A DNA stretch of 64,000 nt from an uncultured Paraglaciecola sp. (GCF_937123705.1 NZ_CAKZKO010000037.1:184961-248960); one strand, 5' to 3'; counted from the stretch's first letter, positions 54,736-64,000 are shown. Notes: a model not told the origin generated them from the sequence alone. A program made the numbers and translations.

Positions 54736-55304
54736 AGTCCTGTTAACTCGTTATATAAAGAGGCAAACTTTTTGTTCCACACCCTAGGGTTGATATCGCC
54801 TATATGATGCAAGCGTATTTTGCCTTGCTGATCAATAAGATAGGTTTCTGGGGCACCCGTTACTCCAAGATCTAAAGATAAATCCCGTTTGATATCGAAG
54901 ATATTAAAGGCATAAGGGTCACCTAATTGACTAAGCTTCTCGGTCACTTCTTGTTGTACTCGCTGCACGGTTTTTACGCCAAAATCGGGGTCAATATCTT
55001 GGTCAAAATATAAACCCACTATATGTTTCCCCTCGCCTTGCAGCTGTTTTAGATAAGGTAATTCAACGGCGCAAGTTACGCACCACACCCCCCATACATT
55101 TAGCAGAGTGACCTTGCCAATAAAGACTTCTTGGGTGTAGAACTGCTCGACATTCATCAAGTCTGGCAACACAAAATCAGGCATTGGCTGTTCGAGCAAG
55201 GTGGACTGATGTTCTCTTGGGTTAGAAAACAAACCTTGAAACAAAAAGATAACTAATCCCAAAAACAACACCAAAGGGACTAAAAAGATGGCTATTTTTT
55301 TCAA
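54732..55304 (-). CDS. ccmG: Thiol:disulfide interchange protein CcmG/DsbE
   Basis: A 190-residue membrane-anchored thioredoxin-like protein. Active site WGVWCVTCAVELPYL (WCxxC) and cis-Pro region TGAPETYLID. N-terminal helix LVPLVLFLGLVIFLFQGLF. It supplies reductant to CcmH. Overlaps ccmF and ccmH by 4 bp. Confidence 0.95.
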   Translation of the reverse strand: MKKIAIFLVPLVLFLGLVIFLFQGLFSNPREHQSTLLEQPMPDFVLPDLMNVEQFYTQEVFIGKVTLLNVWGVWCVTCAVELPYLKQLQGEGKHIVGLYFDQDIDPDFGVKTVQRVQQEVTEKLSQLGDPYAFNIFDIKRDLSLDLGVTGAPETYLIDQQGKIRLHHIGDINPRVWNKKFASLYNELTGL

Positions 55305-57307
55305 GATGTTTGCTCCGATAATGCTGAGTGGGAAGTCTGTTGGGCTCCCATTTTTTTTACCCTTTTAGCGCTTCGATAACGCTTATCACTAATAGACAAC
55401 ACCCCGCCAAAGGCCATAATAAATGCTCCTAGCCAAATCCAATTAATAAAAGGTTTAACATAGATACGAATTGACCAATCACCATTTTTTAATTGCTCGC
55501 CTAAAGCAACAAATAAATCACGGCTGAAACCAGAGTCGATACCCGCTTCGGTCATCACATTGCGCTGCACCGGATAAAAACGTTTTTCGGCAGCTAACGA
55601 CGCTACTTTTTGCCCATCTTGGTATACATCTACATGACCAATATCTGCGGTATAATTGGGGCCCTTTGATTGGGAAACATCTTTGAATACAAACTCATAA
55701 CCTTGCAGGCTTACGGCATCTCCTACCGCCATTCTTACGTTGCGCTCTACATTGTAAGCACTCACTAACGCAATACCTATAAGGGTAACAGCAAAGCCTA
55801 AGTGACCCGCCACCATCCCCCAATGACTAGGAGTCAGCTTTGTTAAATTCTGCAACACTGTCATTTTTCCTAAGGCAATTTGTGGTTGGATCCGCTGCCT
55901 AACCTCCATGATAGTTGTGATGACAATCCAAAAACTCAAGACCAAGCCAAGAGCGGCCATATAACTTGATTGTTCGAAACTGGCATTGATCAACACCCCA
56001 GCTGAGACGCTTAAAGCCAACGCAAACAATAGCTGTTTATACAAAGCTTGTGCCGACTGGCTCTTCCAGCGAGACAAAGGCCCTACGCCCAAAATCAACA
56101 CAAAAGGCACAATCAAATAGGTAAACATTTGATTAAAAAACGGCGCGCCGATTGAAATCGAGCCCATACCCAGCTCTTTATGGACTAAAGGCAGTAATGT
56201 GCCGAGTAACACCACCAAAGTAGCCGCGCTTAAAAACACATTATTGCCTATCAACAACACTTCTCGAGAAAAAAGTTGATATCTACCACTGGCTTTAAGT
56301 TGCGGTGCACGGTAGGCATATAAGCCTAATGAACCACCAATGATCACTACTAATAATCCGAGTATAAATAAGCCACGGCTAGGATCGCTGGCAAAGGAAT
56401 GCACCGAAACCAATACCCCTGAGCGCACTAAAAAAGTGCCCAACAAACTCAGCGAAAACGCAGATATGGCCAATAACACTGTCCAAGATTTGAATACTTT
56501 GCGTTTTTCCGTTACCGCTAAACTATGGATCAACGCGGTGCCCACTAACCAAGGCATAAAAGACGCATTCTCAACGGGATCCCAAAACCACCAGCCGCCC
56601 CATCCAAGTTCGTAATAAGCCCACCAACTACCTAAGGCCACACCTACGGTTAAAAAAGACCAGGCGGCTAGGGTCCAAGGTCTTGACCATCTTGCCCAAG
56701 TTGAATCAAGTTGCCCGGAAATCAACGCCGCAAGCGCAAATGCAAAGGCTACCGAAAAGCCCACATAGCCCATATACAACATAGGTGGATGAATAATCAT
56801 CCCAAAGTCTTGTAGCAGTGGATTGAGATCTTTGCCATCAATAGGGAAAAACGGCAACAATCGCTCAAATGGATTAGAAGTAAGCAACATAAACAGGTAA
56901 AACCCTATGCCCACCATACCTAGAATAGACAAGACTCTAGCCACCATTTGAGGAGGAATAGCTCGGCTAAATAGCGCCACCGCCACTGTCCAGATAGAAA
57001 ATATCAAGACCCAAAGTAAGAACGAACCTTCATGGCCACCCCATACGGCGGTAATTTTGTAATAAATAGGTAAGGTGCTATTCGATGTGTTGGCTACATA
57101 GGTCAAACTAAAGTCATCGGTGATAAACCCGTGGGTTAAGCACCCATAAGCAAAAGCAGTAAAAATAAACATGCCTATGGCTAAAGGTTTCGCCATCGCC
57201 ATTAATTTTGCGTGGTTTTTATAAGCGCCCCACATGGGGTAAATGGCCAACAATATGCCCATCATCAGGGCAAGCACTAAAGAAAGATGACCTAATTCTG
57301 CAAGCAT
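55301..57307 (-). CDS. ccmF: Haem lyase subunit CcmF
   Basis: A 668-residue polytopic protein from ATG 57307; the longer in-frame start at 57358 lies within ccmE. The haem-handling WWD motif is GWGGWWFWDPVENASFMPWL. KITAVWGGHEGSFLLWVLI is also typical. It attaches haem to apocytochrome c together with CcmH and CcmI. Confidence 0.97.
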   Translation of the reverse strand: MLAELGHLSLVLALMMGILLAIYPMWGAYKNHAKLMAMAKPLAIGMFIFTAFAYGCLTHGFITDDFSLTYVANTSNSTLPIYYKITAVWGGHEGSFLLWVLIFSIWTVAVALFSRAIPPQMVARVLSILGMVGIGFYLFMLLTSNPFERLLPFFPIDGKDLNPLLQDFGMIIHPPMLYMGYVGFSVAFAFALAALISGQLDSTWARWSRPWTLAAWSFLTVGVALGSWWAYYELGWGGWWFWDPVENASFMPWLVGTALIHSLAVTEKRKVFKSWTVLLAISAFSLSLLGTFLVRSGVLVSVHSFASDPSRGLFILGLLVVIIGGSLGLYAYRAPQLKASGRYQLFSREVLLIGNNVFLSAATLVVLLGTLLPLVHKELGMGSISIGAPFFNQMFTYLIVPFVLILGVGPLSRWKSQSAQALYKQLLFALALSVSAGVLINASFEQSSYMAALGLVLSFWIVITTIMEVRQRIQPQIALGKMTVLQNLTKLTPSHWGMVAGHLGFAVTLIGIALVSAYNVERNVRMAVGDAVSLQGYEFVFKDVSQSKGPNYTADIGHVDVYQDGQKVASLAAEKRFYPVQRNVMTEAGIDSGFSRDLFVALGEQLKNGDWSIRIYVKPFINWIWLGAFIMAFGGVLSISDKRYRSAKRVKKMGAQQTSHSALSEQTS

Positions 57308-57308
57308 G

Positions 57309-57794
57309 TTATTCACCTGCCCCAGCGTTTTTATAGTTAGCCTGGCTAGGCTTAACATGTTTAATGCCTTTCATTTTTTCTGCTAGTTCTGGTGGCATAT
57401 ATTCTTCGTCATGTTTAGCCAACACTTCATGGGCCTCAATATGATTAGCTTGAGTCAATATCCCAGTTGCGACTATGCCTTGTCCCTCACGAAATAAATC
57501 AGGCAATATGCCCTGATAACTAACGGTCACTACAGGGCCGGTATCCATCAAATCAAAACTCACCGCTAAGCTTTGTTGATCGCGCTTAACTGTACCTGGT
57601 ACCACCATGCCACCTATGCGTAGCCTTTGCCCAAGTTGTGGCACTTTCCCGTCTTTACCTTCGATGATCTCAGAAGGGGTATAAAATAAATCAATATTTT
57701 GATTCAGCGCATACAACATTAAGGCAATAGCTGCTGCCATCACTATTACCACTGCTGACACTGCCATTAGGCGTTTTTGACGTCTTGGATTCAT
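57309..57794 (-). CDS. ccmE: Haem chaperone CcmE
   Basis: A 161-residue periplasmic protein anchored by one helix ([22 protein letters not shown]). The haem-binding His lies in [15 protein letters not shown]. The OB-fold stretch [13 protein letters not shown] is typical. It carries haem from CcmABCD to CcmF. Confidence 0.97.
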   Translation of the reverse strand: MNPRRQKRLMAVSAVVIVMAAAIALMLYALNQNIDLFYTPSEIIEGKDGKVPQLGQRLRIGGMVVPGTVKRDQQSLAVSFDLMDTGPVVTVSYQGILPDLFREGQGIVATGILTQANHIEAHEVLAKHDEEYMPPELAEKMKGIKHVKPSQANYKNAGAGE

Positions 57795-57795
57795 A

Positions 57796-58047
57796 TTATT
57801 TGTTCACCACTTGTGTTTTTTGCTCTGCAGCTTTTTGACTGGCCGCAGTATTTTGTTTAGCCGCAGCGCTACTAATACGTATTTGCCTTGCTTGTTCGCT
57901 TAAGATTTGCCTAAATAATTTACGTTTTGCAAAAATCCCATCTAGCCATAATACAGCCACACTCAGTGCGCCCATACCAAAAGATAACCAAACATAGGTG
58001 CCATAACCGCCCATGTGCCAAAAGGCATTCATATCTTCAAAGTGCAT
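57796..58047 (-). CDS. ccmD: Haem exporter subunit CcmD
   Basis: An 83-residue protein with one membrane helix ([23 protein letters not shown]) and a charged tail, matching CcmD by size and place between ccmC and ccm[16 protein letters not shown] is the family start. It helps release holo-CcmE. It is longer at the C-terminus than E. coli CcmD. Confidence 0.9.
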   Translation of the reverse strand: MHFEDMNAFWHMGGYGTYVWLSFGMGALSVAVLWLDGIFAKRKLFRQILSEQARQIRISSAAAKQNTAASQKAAEQKTQVVNK

Positions 58048-58066
58048 ACTATTTCCTATGTTTGAC

Positions 58067-58834
58067 TCATGCTTGAGCGCTTGATTGCGTTTTTTCTTTT
58101 TGTTTAGCCGCCAAAGCTACTACCCAAGGACGCCTGATTTCACGACGTAAAATCTCATTTTGTAAACGTATTAAAGCAATGGCCGCACACACTAGCATCC
58201 AGCCTAATAAAGACACTAAAAAGGGCCATAACATTTCAGTCGCCATTGAGGGTTTATCCATTTTCATTACGGTGGCACCTTGATGCAAGGTATTCCACCA
58301 CTCCACTGAATAATGAATGATTGGCAGGTTTATAATGCCCACTATGGCCATCACTCCCGCCGCTTTACTGGCTTGTTGTTTGTCTTCGAAGGATTTATAC
58401 AAAGAAATAATCCCAAGAAACAAAAATAATAAAACCAACTGAGAGGTCATTCTTGCATCCCACTCCCACCATGTGCCCCACATAGGTTTGCCCCAAGCGG
58501 CACCTGTAATAAGAGAAACAAAAGTCACCATAGCGCCAACCGGAGCCAAAGCCACCATAGCCATAAAAGAGGTTTTGACTTGCCACACTAGCCCCACAAA
58601 AGCCGCGCTAGCCATGGCCATATAAAGGCTTTTGGATAAAATCGCACTAGGTACATGCACATAAAAAATCCGAAAAGCCTCTCCCTGCTGATAATCGGCA
58701 GGGGCAAAAGCTAAGCCCCAAACTGTGCCCACTAATATTGTTAATAATCCAAAAACACTAAACCAAGGTAAAAATTTTTGGCAAAGTTGATAGCTACGCT
58801 CGGTTTTTGCGTAGGGATGTAACCATTTCCACAT
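58067..58834 (-). CDS. ccmC: Haem exporter/handling protein CcmC
   Basis: A 255-residue six-helix protein. WWD motif: MWGTWWEWDARMTSQLVLLFLFLG. Also FRIFYVHVPSAILSKSLY and IINLPIIHYSVEWWNTLHQG, which contain the haem-ligand His residues. It loads haem onto CcmE. Its ATG overlaps the ccmB stop by one base (TAATG). Confidence 0.97.
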   Translation of the reverse strand: MWKWLHPYAKTERSYQLCQKFLPWFSVFGLLTILVGTVWGLAFAPADYQQGEAFRIFYVHVPSAILSKSLYMAMASAAFVGLVWQVKTSFMAMVALAPVGAMVTFVSLITGAAWGKPMWGTWWEWDARMTSQLVLLFLFLGIISLYKSFEDKQQASKAAGVMAIVGIINLPIIHYSVEWWNTLHQGATVMKMDKPSMATEMLWPFLVSLLGWMLVCAAIALIRLQNEILRREIRRPWVVALAAKQKEKTQSSAQA

Positions 58835-59499
58835 TAGGTTTGACTCACTCTAAGTGCATAAGCGATGGCAAAAGGAGCCAAGGCTAAAGAGAATAAAAAC
58901 ATGGCGCCAATAATCGCCAGTTGCCCATGATATTGCAATTGCATGGCAGCGGACTCTACCGCAGAGGTAGCAAAAATAAGCAAAGGAATAAACACGGGTA
59001 GCAACAACAAGGCTAATAGCACCCCGCCACGATTTAAACCAACGGTTAATCCTACGGCTATTGCCCCTATTAGGCTCAACAAAGGCGTGCCTAATAATAA
59101 GGTTTGTAATAACGCCCAATACATGGCTTCATTTAAGTGTAAAAACAACGCAAGCAAGGGCGATAATATTATCAAAGGGACTATGCTAGTTATCCAATGG
59201 GCCAACACTTTAACTAACGCCGCTGCGGGTAGTGAAGTACTAGACAACATGAGCTGTTCGAGTGATCCGTCTTGAAAATCATCCCGAAATAAGCGCTCTA
59301 ATCCTAATAATGAAGATAAAATGGCCGCCACCCAAATCACTCCAGGACCAATTAGCTGCAAGGTGTTAGGTTCGGGGCCTACTCCTAAAGGAAATAAGCT
59401 GATCACCAGAACAAAAAATAACACCGGCTGCATAAGCTCTGCTCGTTGCCTGTAAGCTAAGGCCAAGTCGCGCTTCAAAATTGCCATCAATGGGGCCAC
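58834..59499 (-). CDS. ccmB: Haem exporter membrane subunit CcmB
   Basis: A 221-residue six-helix ABC membrane subunit. IGPGVIWVAAILSSLLGLERLFRDDFQDGSLEQLMLS is the family signature. Pairs with CcmA. One-base overlaps on both sides (ccmA, ccmC). Confidence 0.96.
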   Translation of the reverse strand: MAPLMAILKRDLALAYRQRAELMQPVLFFVLVISLFPLGVGPEPNTLQLIGPGVIWVAAILSSLLGLERLFRDDFQDGSLEQLMLSSTSLPAAALVKVLAHWITSIVPLIILSPLLALFLHLNEAMYWALLQTLLLGTPLLSLIGAIAVGLTVGLNRGGVLLALLLLPVFIPLLIFATSAVESAAMQLQYHGQLAIIGAMFLFSLALAPFAIAYALRVSQT

Positions 59500-60128
59500 T
59501 AAGTTCGATACTCCAAGGTCAATTCGTTAGTTGGATAATCTAATTGCAAGGCTTGATGAGATGTCATCACCACTGCGCCGCCCGTGCTTAAAAACTGAAT
59601 GATCTGCGCGCTTAATAAAGCTATGCCTTGGGTATCCAGCGCGGTAAAAGGTTCATCCAAAATCCACAATTTTGCATCTTGTTTAAACCAAAATCTTGCT
59701 AAAGCAACGCGTCTTTGTTGCCCCGCCGACAAATTTGCCACAGGGATCTCTTCCAGACCCACCAAATTAAGTTGCCCTAAGGTATCGAAAATTTTGTCGA
59801 GAGACGTATCTACTTGGTGCTGCTTACACCAAAACAAGATGTTTTCAACGGCGCTTAAGGTAAGACTGATCCCTAATTTATGTCCAAAATACACTAAATT
59901 CTGATGATAACTTTCACGGCAGTTTTGAATATTTTGTTGCAGAAAAAATACTTCGCCACAATCACCAGCAACCAAACCCGCCAACACCCTAAGCATACTG
60001 GTTTTACCCGCGCCATTTTGCCCTTTAACGTACAGTAAAGTCCCTTGTTCAACAGCAAAGTTTAAGTTATCAAACAATAACCTATCTCTTTTCGTCACAG
60101 ATAAATTCGTTACAGAAAGGACCGCCAA
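59499..60128 (-). CDS. ccmA: Haem exporter ATP-binding subunit CcmA
   Basis: A 209-residue ABC ATPase. Walker A: VKGQNGAGKTSMLRV. Signature: NLSAGQQRRVALARFW. Walker B: LWILDEPFTALD. The start codon is TTG at 60128, supported by GAGGAA just upstream; no ATG or GTG is available nearby. ATP hydrolysis drives release of haem-CcmE. First gene of the ccm operon. Confidence 0.96.
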   Translation of the reverse strand: MAVLSVTNLSVTKRDRLLFDNLNFAVEQGTLLYVKGQNGAGKTSMLRVLAGLVAGDCGEVFFLQQNIQNCRESYHQNLVYFGHKLGISLTLSAVENILFWCKQHQVDTSLDKIFDTLGQLNLVGLEEIPVANLSAGQQRRVALARFWFKQDAKLWILDEPFTALDTQGIALLSAQIIQFLSTGGAVVMTSHQALQLDYPTNELTLEYRT

Positions 60129-60346
60129 AGATTTCCTCGTTTTTTAATGAAAGAGACTGAAAATTAGCCGCCAATAATATCATAGGGATGGCGACCAATC
60201 AGTTAAAAACAACTTAAAATGGAAATTGCTTACAAAATAATTTGAGTGACGCCTAGTTCAGAAATGGCTGGTGTTTTCTGAGTGCTCACTTATTTATTGG
60301 AATTGGTATAAACTCATGCTTCTTGAAATTGGCCGATAACCTGTAT

Positions 60347-62584
60347 ATGTCTGACATTTCCCAATCTTCTCTCGCTGCCATATCTCAGGCGCTCACCCAA
60401 TTGAGTCAACTCGCGCCCACCTCAGAAGCGGCACGTCAAGGAGTTGATGTATTGGTTAAACATCTAGCGGGCAACGTATTAAGCTTAACCAAAGGCAACA
60501 GTTTATTGCATAAAACCGCCTTACTCGCTGCGCCGCAAATAACAGGGAAACTAGCAGAAGCAGAAATTCATCAGGTAAAGTTAAACAGTGAGCCTAGCCC
60601 TTCATTGGCATTTTTTTCAAAGGCAAGCACCCAGGCAATCAGCACTGTGCCCCTTAACGAGCAACAGTTGCAGGCTTTACTTAAATTACCGGCAAATCAG
60701 TTATTCTCTAAAAATTTACAAGGCCAATTAAGCAGCGCCATAAAACTACCTGTACTCAGAGCCACGGTTTTAGCGCTCCCTTCTAAAGAGCAGCTCAATA
60801 CCCAAGAAATCAAATCGCAAGTTGCCAGTCACCCTATAGCTGCAACCGACACTGCTGCAGTTAAACGACAAAATACGCTGCAACTAGGTCTTAGTGGTCA
60901 GCGTCCTCCCTTTGAGATATCTCTTCCTGTTAAGTCGTTGACTTCGTTTGATGTGGGCGAAAAAGTCACCCTAACCTTGACGCCAAAAGGTCAAAACTGG
61001 CAAGTCAGCATAGCGCAACATCAAAACCTACCCGATGCACGAATGAACCCTGTGGTAGCAGATACAACCTCTAAGAGTCAACAGAGTATACTGTCACCCG
61101 CTGCGGCCACGGCTTTAATTAAGGCTAGCATGCTTGAGCCAAAACTAAGCGCACCGATAGAGCTTGAGCTGCCCATCAAGCAGGCGTTGCAGCAATTGAG
61201 CAAAGTAGATACATCACAACATTTGCTGAAACAGCTTCAGGCGTTACCCATTGAAAAGCTAACATTGCAAGTTAAGCCAAGTGGCGATATTGAATTGCAG
61301 CTACAAAGCACTAAGCCTGTTGCCAATATCCCCATTACTAAGGAAATAGCACAGGCCTTGGCGGTGCTAAAATTACCGAATCAACAGGCCATTATCAAAT
61401 CTTTTGATTTGCTAAATGATGCCAAAAAAGAGGCGCAGCTGTCTTCACAAGTAAGCCGCGCACTTTTAGCATCGGATATTTCCAAAAACTTAACCATTGA
61501 AACCCATAGTAAATCGCCGCTACCTAAGGTTGATGGCAGTCAACATCAAGACGCCGGAATTAGCTTAAAACAAGCGAGGGCCGATTTGCTGACTGTGGTT
61601 CAGAATAGTCCTATACATCAAAGTGTGATAAGCCCGAGTTTACTCAGCAACAAAGCAGAACAAAGCAACTTAGTGCAAACTTTATTACGCATTGTGCAAC
61701 CCAAAGCAGAGGCACCAACCCTCGGCTTACAATCCCTTGAAAAAGCCTTTAACGATGGCGACTTTTTTAAAAGCGCCCCCGAGCAGCCGAGTAAGCAAGT
61801 GCTTGCTGAAATAATGCAACAAATAAAGCTGTCTTTACCTCAGGGCAGGGAGCAAGATGCCAATCAAATTAAGCAATTACTAACAACCCCAGCGCTCAAT
61901 TTATCGGCACTGCAAATGGTTAACCCCACATCCAGTCAAGGGTTTATGAGTGGTTTAGTCACCCTCTTACAAATGTCACTTAGTGCTAGGCTCAGTCGTC
62001 ATCAAAGTAGTCGTGCAGAACACATAACCACAACATTAAATTCGGTATTGAGCCATTCCAGTACTGCCAAAGTAACACCTAAAGCGATGACTGAGATGTC
62101 GCAATTAGAGCAAAAACATCAATTAATGAAAGAAATTGGACGTTTATTTGCCGGGCATCAAACCAGCAAGTTAAGTAACGCCGAGCAAATGCTTCAAGGC
62201 CAAGATAGCTTTTACTACAACTTGCCATCTGCCTTGGGCGGCGTTGTTAGAGATATTGAATTATTAATCAAACGAGAAGACGACAGTAAAGATCCAGCAT
62301 CCAGCGATAAACAAGCCCCTAAAACTTGGCAACTAACGATGAAGCTAGGTGTAGGCGAATTAGGAGAATTACTAACAAAGGCCAAATTAAGTGGTGACAC
62401 CTTAGACATCAATTTTTACGCCTCTAATGAAACCGTAAAAATTCAAGTCATGAACTACCTGCCCTTGCTGCGTAGAAAGTTTGCCTCCCTAGGTATAGAA
62501 GTGAGTAACAGCCAATGCCAACTAGGCAAAATTCCCGATTCGCTGCAAAAGCGGCCTTATCATGTATTCCAAGCTAAAGCGTAA
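60347..62584 (+). CDS. FliK-like hook-length-control domain protein
   Basis: A 745-residue protein from ATG 60347 (TTG 60323 is upstream and less likely). Most of the length is low-complexity, rich in Gln, Ser, Leu and Lys, as in FliK. The C-terminal 100 residues fit the Flg_hook fold: TWQLTMKLGVGELGELLTKAKLSGDTLDINFYASNETVKIQVMNYLPLLRRKFASLGI. FliK controls hook length by binding FlhB, and a FlhB-C-terminus-like gene follows by 14 bp. No other flagellar gene is near. Confidence 0.75.
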   Translation: MSDISQSSLAAISQALTQLSQLAPTSEAARQGVDVLVKHLAGNVLSLTKGNSLLHKTALLAAPQITGKLAEAEIHQVKLNSEPSPSLAFFSKASTQAISTVPLNEQQLQALLKLPANQLFSKNLQGQLSSAIKLPVLRATVLALPSKEQLNTQEIKSQVASHPIAATDTAAVKRQNTLQLGLSGQRPPFEISLPVKSLTSFDVGEKVTLTLTPKGQNWQVSIAQHQNLPDARMNPVVADTTSKSQQSILSPAAATALIKASMLEPKLSAPIELELPIKQALQQLSKVDTSQHLLKQLQALPIEKLTLQVKPSGDIELQLQSTKPVANIPITKEIAQALAVLKLPNQQAIIKSFDLLNDAKKEAQLSSQVSRALLASDISKNLTIETHSKSPLPKVDGSQHQDAGISLKQARADLLTVVQNSPIHQSVISPSLLSNKAEQSNLVQTLLRIVQPKAEAPTLGLQSLEKAFNDGDFFKSAPEQPSKQVLAEIMQQIKLSLPQGREQDANQIKQLLTTPALNLSALQMVNPTSSQGFMSGLVTLLQMSLSARLSRHQSSRAEHITTTLNSVLSHSSTAKVTPKAMTEMSQLEQKHQLMKEIGRLFAGHQTSKLSNAEQMLQGQDSFYYNLPSALGGVVRDIELLIKREDDSKDPASSDKQAPKTWQLTMKLGVGELGELLTKAKLSGDTLDINFYASNETVKIQVMNYLPLLRRKFASLGIEVSNSQCQLGKIPDSLQKRPYHVFQAKA

Positions 62585-62598
62585 CAGGCCATAAAGTG

Positions 62599-62943
62599 AT
62601 GTCAGATAAAACCTCAAAACAGTCCAAACAAAAAAGTGCGGTAGGCCTAAAATATCAACAAAACTCTGCCGATAATACTGCATCTAGTGAAGCGCCCACA
62701 ATAATAGCCAAAGGCTTTGGTGACCTAGCAGAAGAAATCATCACGCTAGCGAGGCAAAACGGCGTATTGATTCATGAAGATCCTTATCTTAGCGACTTTC
62801 TTGCCACTCTTGACTTAGGACAAGAAATACCCGAACAGCTATACCATGTCATTGCCGAACTCATTTCCTTCTCTTATGTATTACAAGGCAAGTTCCCAGA
62901 TAGTTGGGCAAAAATGCATAACAAGGTGTCGAAAAAGGTGTAA
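62599..62943 (+). CDS. FlhB C-terminal-domain-like protein (export switch homologue)
   Basis: A 114-residue soluble protein from ATG 62599 (GTG 62596 adjacent). AVGLKYQQN, PTIIAKGFGDLAEEIITLARQNGVLIHEDPYLSDFLATLDLGQEIPEQLYHVIAELISFSYVLQGK aligns with the cytoplasmic domain of FlhB/YscU. The autocleavage motif NPTH is missing, as are all membrane helices. Similar stand-alone FlhB-like proteins are known; here it is paired with a FliK-like gene. Confidence 0.85.
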   Translation: MSDKTSKQSKQKSAVGLKYQQNSADNTASSEAPTIIAKGFGDLAEEIITLARQNGVLIHEDPYLSDFLATLDLGQEIPEQLYHVIAELISFSYVLQGKFPDSWAKMHNKVSKKV

Positions 62944-63105
62944 TACCATTATTCCAAAAAATAAGAGAAGCAGATAAATAACTTTGCACAAATAGGCATT
63001 CATAAAAAATCCCACATATTCGCGAGATTTTAGATTACTAAAGATCAACGTTGAAACGGCTAACAGAGAGATTTGTATTATATCCGTGGGACGGTCAACT
63101 CAAAT

Positions 63106-63492
63106 CTAGTGGCTTGCGTTAATTAATCTAATACCATACGCAGGAAACTGTTCATCTTTAGTTAATATCTGTAAGCCTTCCGCTTGCGCCTGTGCAATTA
63201 ACATGCGGTCAAAAGGATCTCTATGGTGTAAATGCAGTCGTCCCGCTTGCTGTCCATGAAACAATGTTATCGGTAGTTCGCTAAACCCAGCTTGCTCTAC
63301 TTTTGATTCTATATCTTCTGGTACTACCAATTTACCCATTTGCTGTTTAATGGACATTTCCCAAACAGTAGCAGCGCTAACATAGATGTCGTTCTCTGGA
63401 TTAGCGATATGCTCAATGGCATTCGCGCCTAATTGATTATCTCCATTTAACCACCAAATTAGTGCATGAGTATCCAATAAAATTCTTTTCAT
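63106..63492 (-). CDS. PIN-domain toxin (VapC-like)
   Basis: A 128-residue ribonuclease-type toxin. Acidic residues of the PIN site: LLDTHALIWWLNGD, AATVWEMSIKQQMGKL, HHRDPFDRMLIAQAQAEGLQILTKDEQF. It starts at the last base of the antitoxin gene, as in a coupled toxin-antitoxin operon. The subgroup resembles the PIN proteins paired with Phd/YefM-type antitoxins. Confidence 0.9.
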   Translation of the reverse strand: MKRILLDTHALIWWLNGDNQLGANAIEHIANPENDIYVSAATVWEMSIKQQMGKLVVPEDIESKVEQAGFSELPITLFHGQQAGRLHLHHRDPFDRMLIAQAQAEGLQILTKDEQFPAYGIRLINASH

Positions 63493-63722
63493 TAGGATCC
63501 AAATAAATCTGTTATTTCATCGTTAACTTCTTTTGAATCAAAGTCTTTAGATACTACGAATTGCCCTTTAAACTGCCCGAAAGTTCTTGTTTTTTGAAGT
63601 GTGTAAGGCACCAATTTTACAGTCGGTTTCCCTGATTTGGCGATAATTACTTCTTCTCCCAATAATGCTAACTCTACGAGTTGGGATAATTTGCTTTTTG
63701 CTTCATGCATATTTGTTTGCAT
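63492..63722 (-). CDS. Phd/YefM-type antitoxin
   Basis: A 76-residue protein. MHEAKSKLSQLVELALLGEEVIIAKSGKPTVKLVPY is the Phd/YefM DNA-binding domain; the tail (SKEVNDEITDLFGS) would wrap the toxin. ATG 63722 and ATG 63710 are both possible. It is the first gene of the pair and probably represses its promoter together with the toxin. Confidence 0.9.
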   Translation of the reverse strand: MQTNMHEAKSKLSQLVELALLGEEVIIAKSGKPTVKLVPYTLQKTRTFGQFKGQFVVSKDFDSKEVNDEITDLFGS

Positions 63723-63874
63723 AACACACCTTCACGACTTAGCTAGACTTAGCTATAGTATACTGCAAAAGTAAAATTTAATTAAATCTTATATTATGGC
63801 GTTTATTCAAAGCTTAAAAAGTCATGTGCGAATGCTAGTACCATTCTCTAATTCTATTTTTTCAATAATTTTCA

Positions 63875-63920
63875 ATGTCGCATAAAAAAACCGCAACAAA
63901 GCGGTTTTTTTATGCGACAT
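63875..63920 (-). terminator. Bidirectional intrinsic terminator with 20-bp perfect stem
   Basis: Bases 63875-63894 pair perfectly with 63901-63920 around the loop AACAAA. Each arm carries seven A or T beside a CCGC/GCGG core, so it can act on both strands. It starts at the stop codon of the minus-strand gene that enters from the window edge. Confidence 0.9.
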
Positions 63921-64000
63921 TAATTAACCCGAACTCGGGATAAGAAACGCCTGTAAGTAGCGCTATTTTTGCCCCTATCTTCGTTGTTCATCATGAGTGT
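63920..64000 (-). CDS. 3' end of a gene continuing beyond the window
   Basis: On the minus strand the frame is open from the window edge to TAA at 63922-63920 (26 codons, ending YRRFLSRVRVN). A strong terminator follows directly. Too short to identify; it could also begin inside the window at ATG 63994 as a tiny frame. Confidence 0.4.
   Translation of the reverse strand, partial: TLMMNNEDRGKNSATYRRFLSRVRVN

Noticed and set aside
63921..64000. Attachment site at the window end
   Set aside because: The 20-bp perfect inverted repeat is fully explained as a bidirectional terminator; no integrase or direct repeat is seen.

Overview
The window reads as a chromosomal segment of a marine gammaproteobacterium of the order Alteromonadales, probably Alteromonadaceae (Paraglaciecola/Glaciecola/Alteromonas type). 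This placement is an inference from gene content and order: rsxCDGE-nth, murJ-ribF-ileS-lspA-fkpB-ispH, yqcC-truC-yqcA, a full ccm operon, DUF3192/DUF3549/DUF3301 proteins, type IV pilus minor pilins and REP/RAYT repeats. No rRNA or tRNA gene was seen.

Layout. 1-3464: the end of rsxC, then rsxD, rsxG and rsxE (Rnf electron-transport complex). 3503-6917: nth and its surroundings, which appear to be a serial insertion site. The nth gene is intact but has an unusual 3' part. Two displaced copies of a canonical nth 3' part lie downstream at 5146 and 6636. Each of the two gaps between successive nth 3' ends holds one cargo: a membrane protein, then a methionine aminopeptidase plus a ParD-like protein. 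6992-15584: accessory genes, namely a His-rich TonB receptor with a divergent MerR regulator and MerR-type promoter, a lipase-like hydrolase, and a secreted CocE/S15-type hydrolase divergent from a membrane-bound CadC-like regulator. 15834-26294: ywbE and two minor-pilin operons (pilV-pilW-pilX-pilY1-pilE, and fimT/pilW/pilX/pilV-like), with a further lone pilin on the other strand. 26378-34290: lipoprotein processing, isoprenoid, flavin, tRNA-charging and peptidoglycan housekeeping genes, and rpsT.

34346-44797: yqcC-truC-yqcA, DUF3549/DUF3301, and a non-coding RNA of about 417 nt at 37347-37763 on the minus strand. It has about 24 GGA motifs and a strong terminator, with a GacA/UvrY-type box upstream, and I call it CsrB (the RNA sponge for CsrA). 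GNAT, DUF3192, syd, queF, ppnN and an HDOD-like protein follow. 44810-45187 is a repeat island. 45374-51259: a ComEA-like DNA-binding protein, galU and ugd, a peptide transporter, and galE. 51294-52216 is a REP-associated transposase unit with inverted ends; the same end sequence recurs twice in the repeat island. 52245-60128 (minus): ccmABCDEFGHI followed by overlapping mlaA. 60347-62943: a FliK-like and FlhB-C-terminus-like pair. 63106-63722: a Phd/PIN toxin-antitoxin pair. The window ends inside a minus-strand gene.

The main observations are the nth locus, where cargo modules seem to have entered repeatedly at one 12-bp site and replaced the end of an essential-type repair gene each time, and the CsrB RNA. 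All family names come from reading motifs and from memory of the families; no search was run.
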